From contig JAPORL010000180.1 in assembly GCA_026712605.1 (NCBI GenBank), positions 1 to 6,580 of the forward strand: a DNA stretch of 6,580 bases. Direction: 5' to 3'. This DNA is from Pseudobdellovibrionaceae bacterium. GTDB lineage: Bacteria; Bdellovibrionota; Bdellovibrionia; Bdellovibrionales; UBA1609. Made by a program: the position numbers and the translations under genes. Below the pieces are notes generated by a model. That model was given only the letters and a program-made list of their open reading frames with translations, searched no databases and was not told where the DNA came from. Positions 5,720 through 6,580 of this stretch are shown in pieces (positions within the stretch are counted from its first letter, which is position 1; every line of letters begins with the position of its first letter).

Positions 5720-6550
5720 ATGAAACTGAGAATCTTATGTTCTTTACTTTTTTTTATTTTTTCATGCCAATTTTCTGGAAAAACTAAATTGTCGGTTTTT
5801 GATGATTTACCAGTAGAAATAAAAAATCCTTCTAAACAAAAGGAAGAGGAAAAAGAAACAAAATGCAAACAAACTGGTGAAACCTGCTTGGAATATGAAG
5901 AGTGTAAAGCTTTTTGTGAAGAAGTGTTTTTCAATAATAAAGGAAGAGAGAATTGTTATAACTGGTCTTACTCCTATTTTTCAAATTTTAAAACACTAAC
6001 ACAGCAAATAGAAAATCTATCTTTTTCTAATTTAGATCTCAAAACAGCAAAATGTTTTTTTGAACTGACTAAAAATAACAGAATAAAGCTCTTTAAAAAT
6101 TTCACAGAAAAATCAGCAGAATTATTTTTAATCCAAATGGTCCTCAATTATGAATTAGCCAATTATATTTATCAATCTGATAAAAAAGAATTTTATATTT
6201 TAAAAGATTTATTTTACAAGTTAGATAGACGAATTGAAATAGCAATAAAGACAGAGATTTTTTCTGGCGATAATTTTTTAATCTTAGCTCAAAAATATAA
6301 TAATATCCCTGCCTTAAACTGGATAGATAACTTTATCCGTGATGATTGCAGGAGACATTCTAACTGTTATAATCCTTTAGAATATTACTGTATCATTTTT
6401 CAAAACACTTACAGAGAAGATTTAGAGGATTTTTTTGAAAACAGATGGTTTAGAACTTATAAAGAGGATATTGAATCAGAAACTTGTGACTCTTCTTATT
6501 GTGAATACGGAAAAGTTTCTGACTTTAAAGAGTTTTGCGAAAAAATTTAA
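5720..6550 (+). CDS. Cysteine-rich putative lipoprotein, unknown function; stop may be a frameshift artefact
   Basis: 276 residues as read. MKLRILCSLLFFIFSC is a short signal peptide ending in a lipobox-like IFSC with the lipidated cysteine at 16, so the product should be anchored in the cell envelope. A charged linker (about 35-48) follows, then a cysteine cluster (49, 56, 62, 66, 79), a helical-looking, Leu/Phe/Lys-rich middle with one cysteine (112), and a second cluster (210, 216, 224, 256, 261, 273). This even set of cysteines suggests disulfides in the periplasm or outside the cell. I know no matching domain. There is no strong ribosome site; ATAAG ends two bases before the ATG. The coding sequence is extremely AT-rich (9 G+C in bases 6181-6240). 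The TAA at 6548-6550 comes directly after an A-run (6540-6545); in the +1 frame the sequence continues open to the window end, so the true gene may be longer. Confidence 0.8.
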   Translation: MKLRILCSLLFFIFSCQFSGKTKLSVFDDLPVEIKNPSKQKEEEKETKCKQTGETCLEYEECKAFCEEVFFNNKGRENCYNWSYSYFSNFKTLTQQIENLSFSNLDLKTAKCFFELTKNNRIKLFKNFTEKSAELFLIQMVLNYELANYIYQSDKKEFYILKDLFYKLDRRIEIAIKTEIFSGDNFLILAQKYNNIPALNWIDNFIRDDCRRHSNCYNPLEYYCIIFQNTYREDLEDFFENRWFRTYKEDIESETCDSSYCEYGKVSDFKEFCEKI

Positions 6551-6580
6551 AATTGAATATGAAGACTGTCAGCTAGGCAA

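Overview
This is a very AT-rich window, apparently from the chromosome of a Gram-negative bacterium. Hand counts of 60-base lines in most genes give about 15-27% G+C. The Gram-negative reading rests on two genes with signal peptides ending in a lipobox-type cysteine and one with an ordinary secretory signal. Single-copy housekeeping markers are absent, so the taxon stays open. A predatory or host-associated low-GC proteobacterium-like lineage such as Bdellovibrionota would fit, but that is a guess. All genes except the last lie on the minus strand.

From left to right: (1) 1-1702 holds two adjacent DNA-methyltransferase genes, 14 bases apart and probably one operon. The upstream one (947-1702) is a short SAM-binding subunit without a visible NPPY motif. 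The downstream one (1-932, cut by the window edge) is an Eco57I-type adenine methylase with NPPY. Together they look like the modification part of a restriction-modification system whose nuclease, if present, lies beyond position 1. (2) 1703-2014 has no intact gene. It carries a 36-codon open remnant that reads like the C-terminal end of a WYL-domain regulator, a possible N-terminal scrap of the same gene, and an 11-bp-period direct repeat. (3) 2015-2659 is an unrecognised small protein, possibly exported. (4) 2783-3814 is a lipoprotein with a complete FGE-sulfatase (SUMF1/EgtB/PvdO-type) fold but no catalytic cysteines. Its base composition is clearly richer in G+C than its neighbours (about 47% in the two lines counted). 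(5) 3933-4009 is tRNA-Gly(GCC) with encoded CCA and its own promoter. (6) 4010-4233 is intergenic with a small island containing two overlapping, mutually exclusive hairpins. (7) 4234-4827 is a secreted, acidic, low-complexity protein. (8) 4889-5557 is an ApaH/PrpE-like metallophosphoesterase, preceded by a good extended -10 promoter and a possible 23-residue upstream ORF that overlaps its start as ATGA. (9) 5720-6550, on the plus strand, is a cysteine-rich lipoprotein whose stop lies just after an A-run; the +1 frame stays open to the window end and reads like a continuation.

The genes do not form one pathway. The candidate defence locus is the methyltransferase pair with the decayed WYL-like remnant just upstream. 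The rest is mainly cell-envelope or secreted accessory protein genes around a tRNA. I see no CRISPR array, insertion sequence or clear rho-independent terminator.
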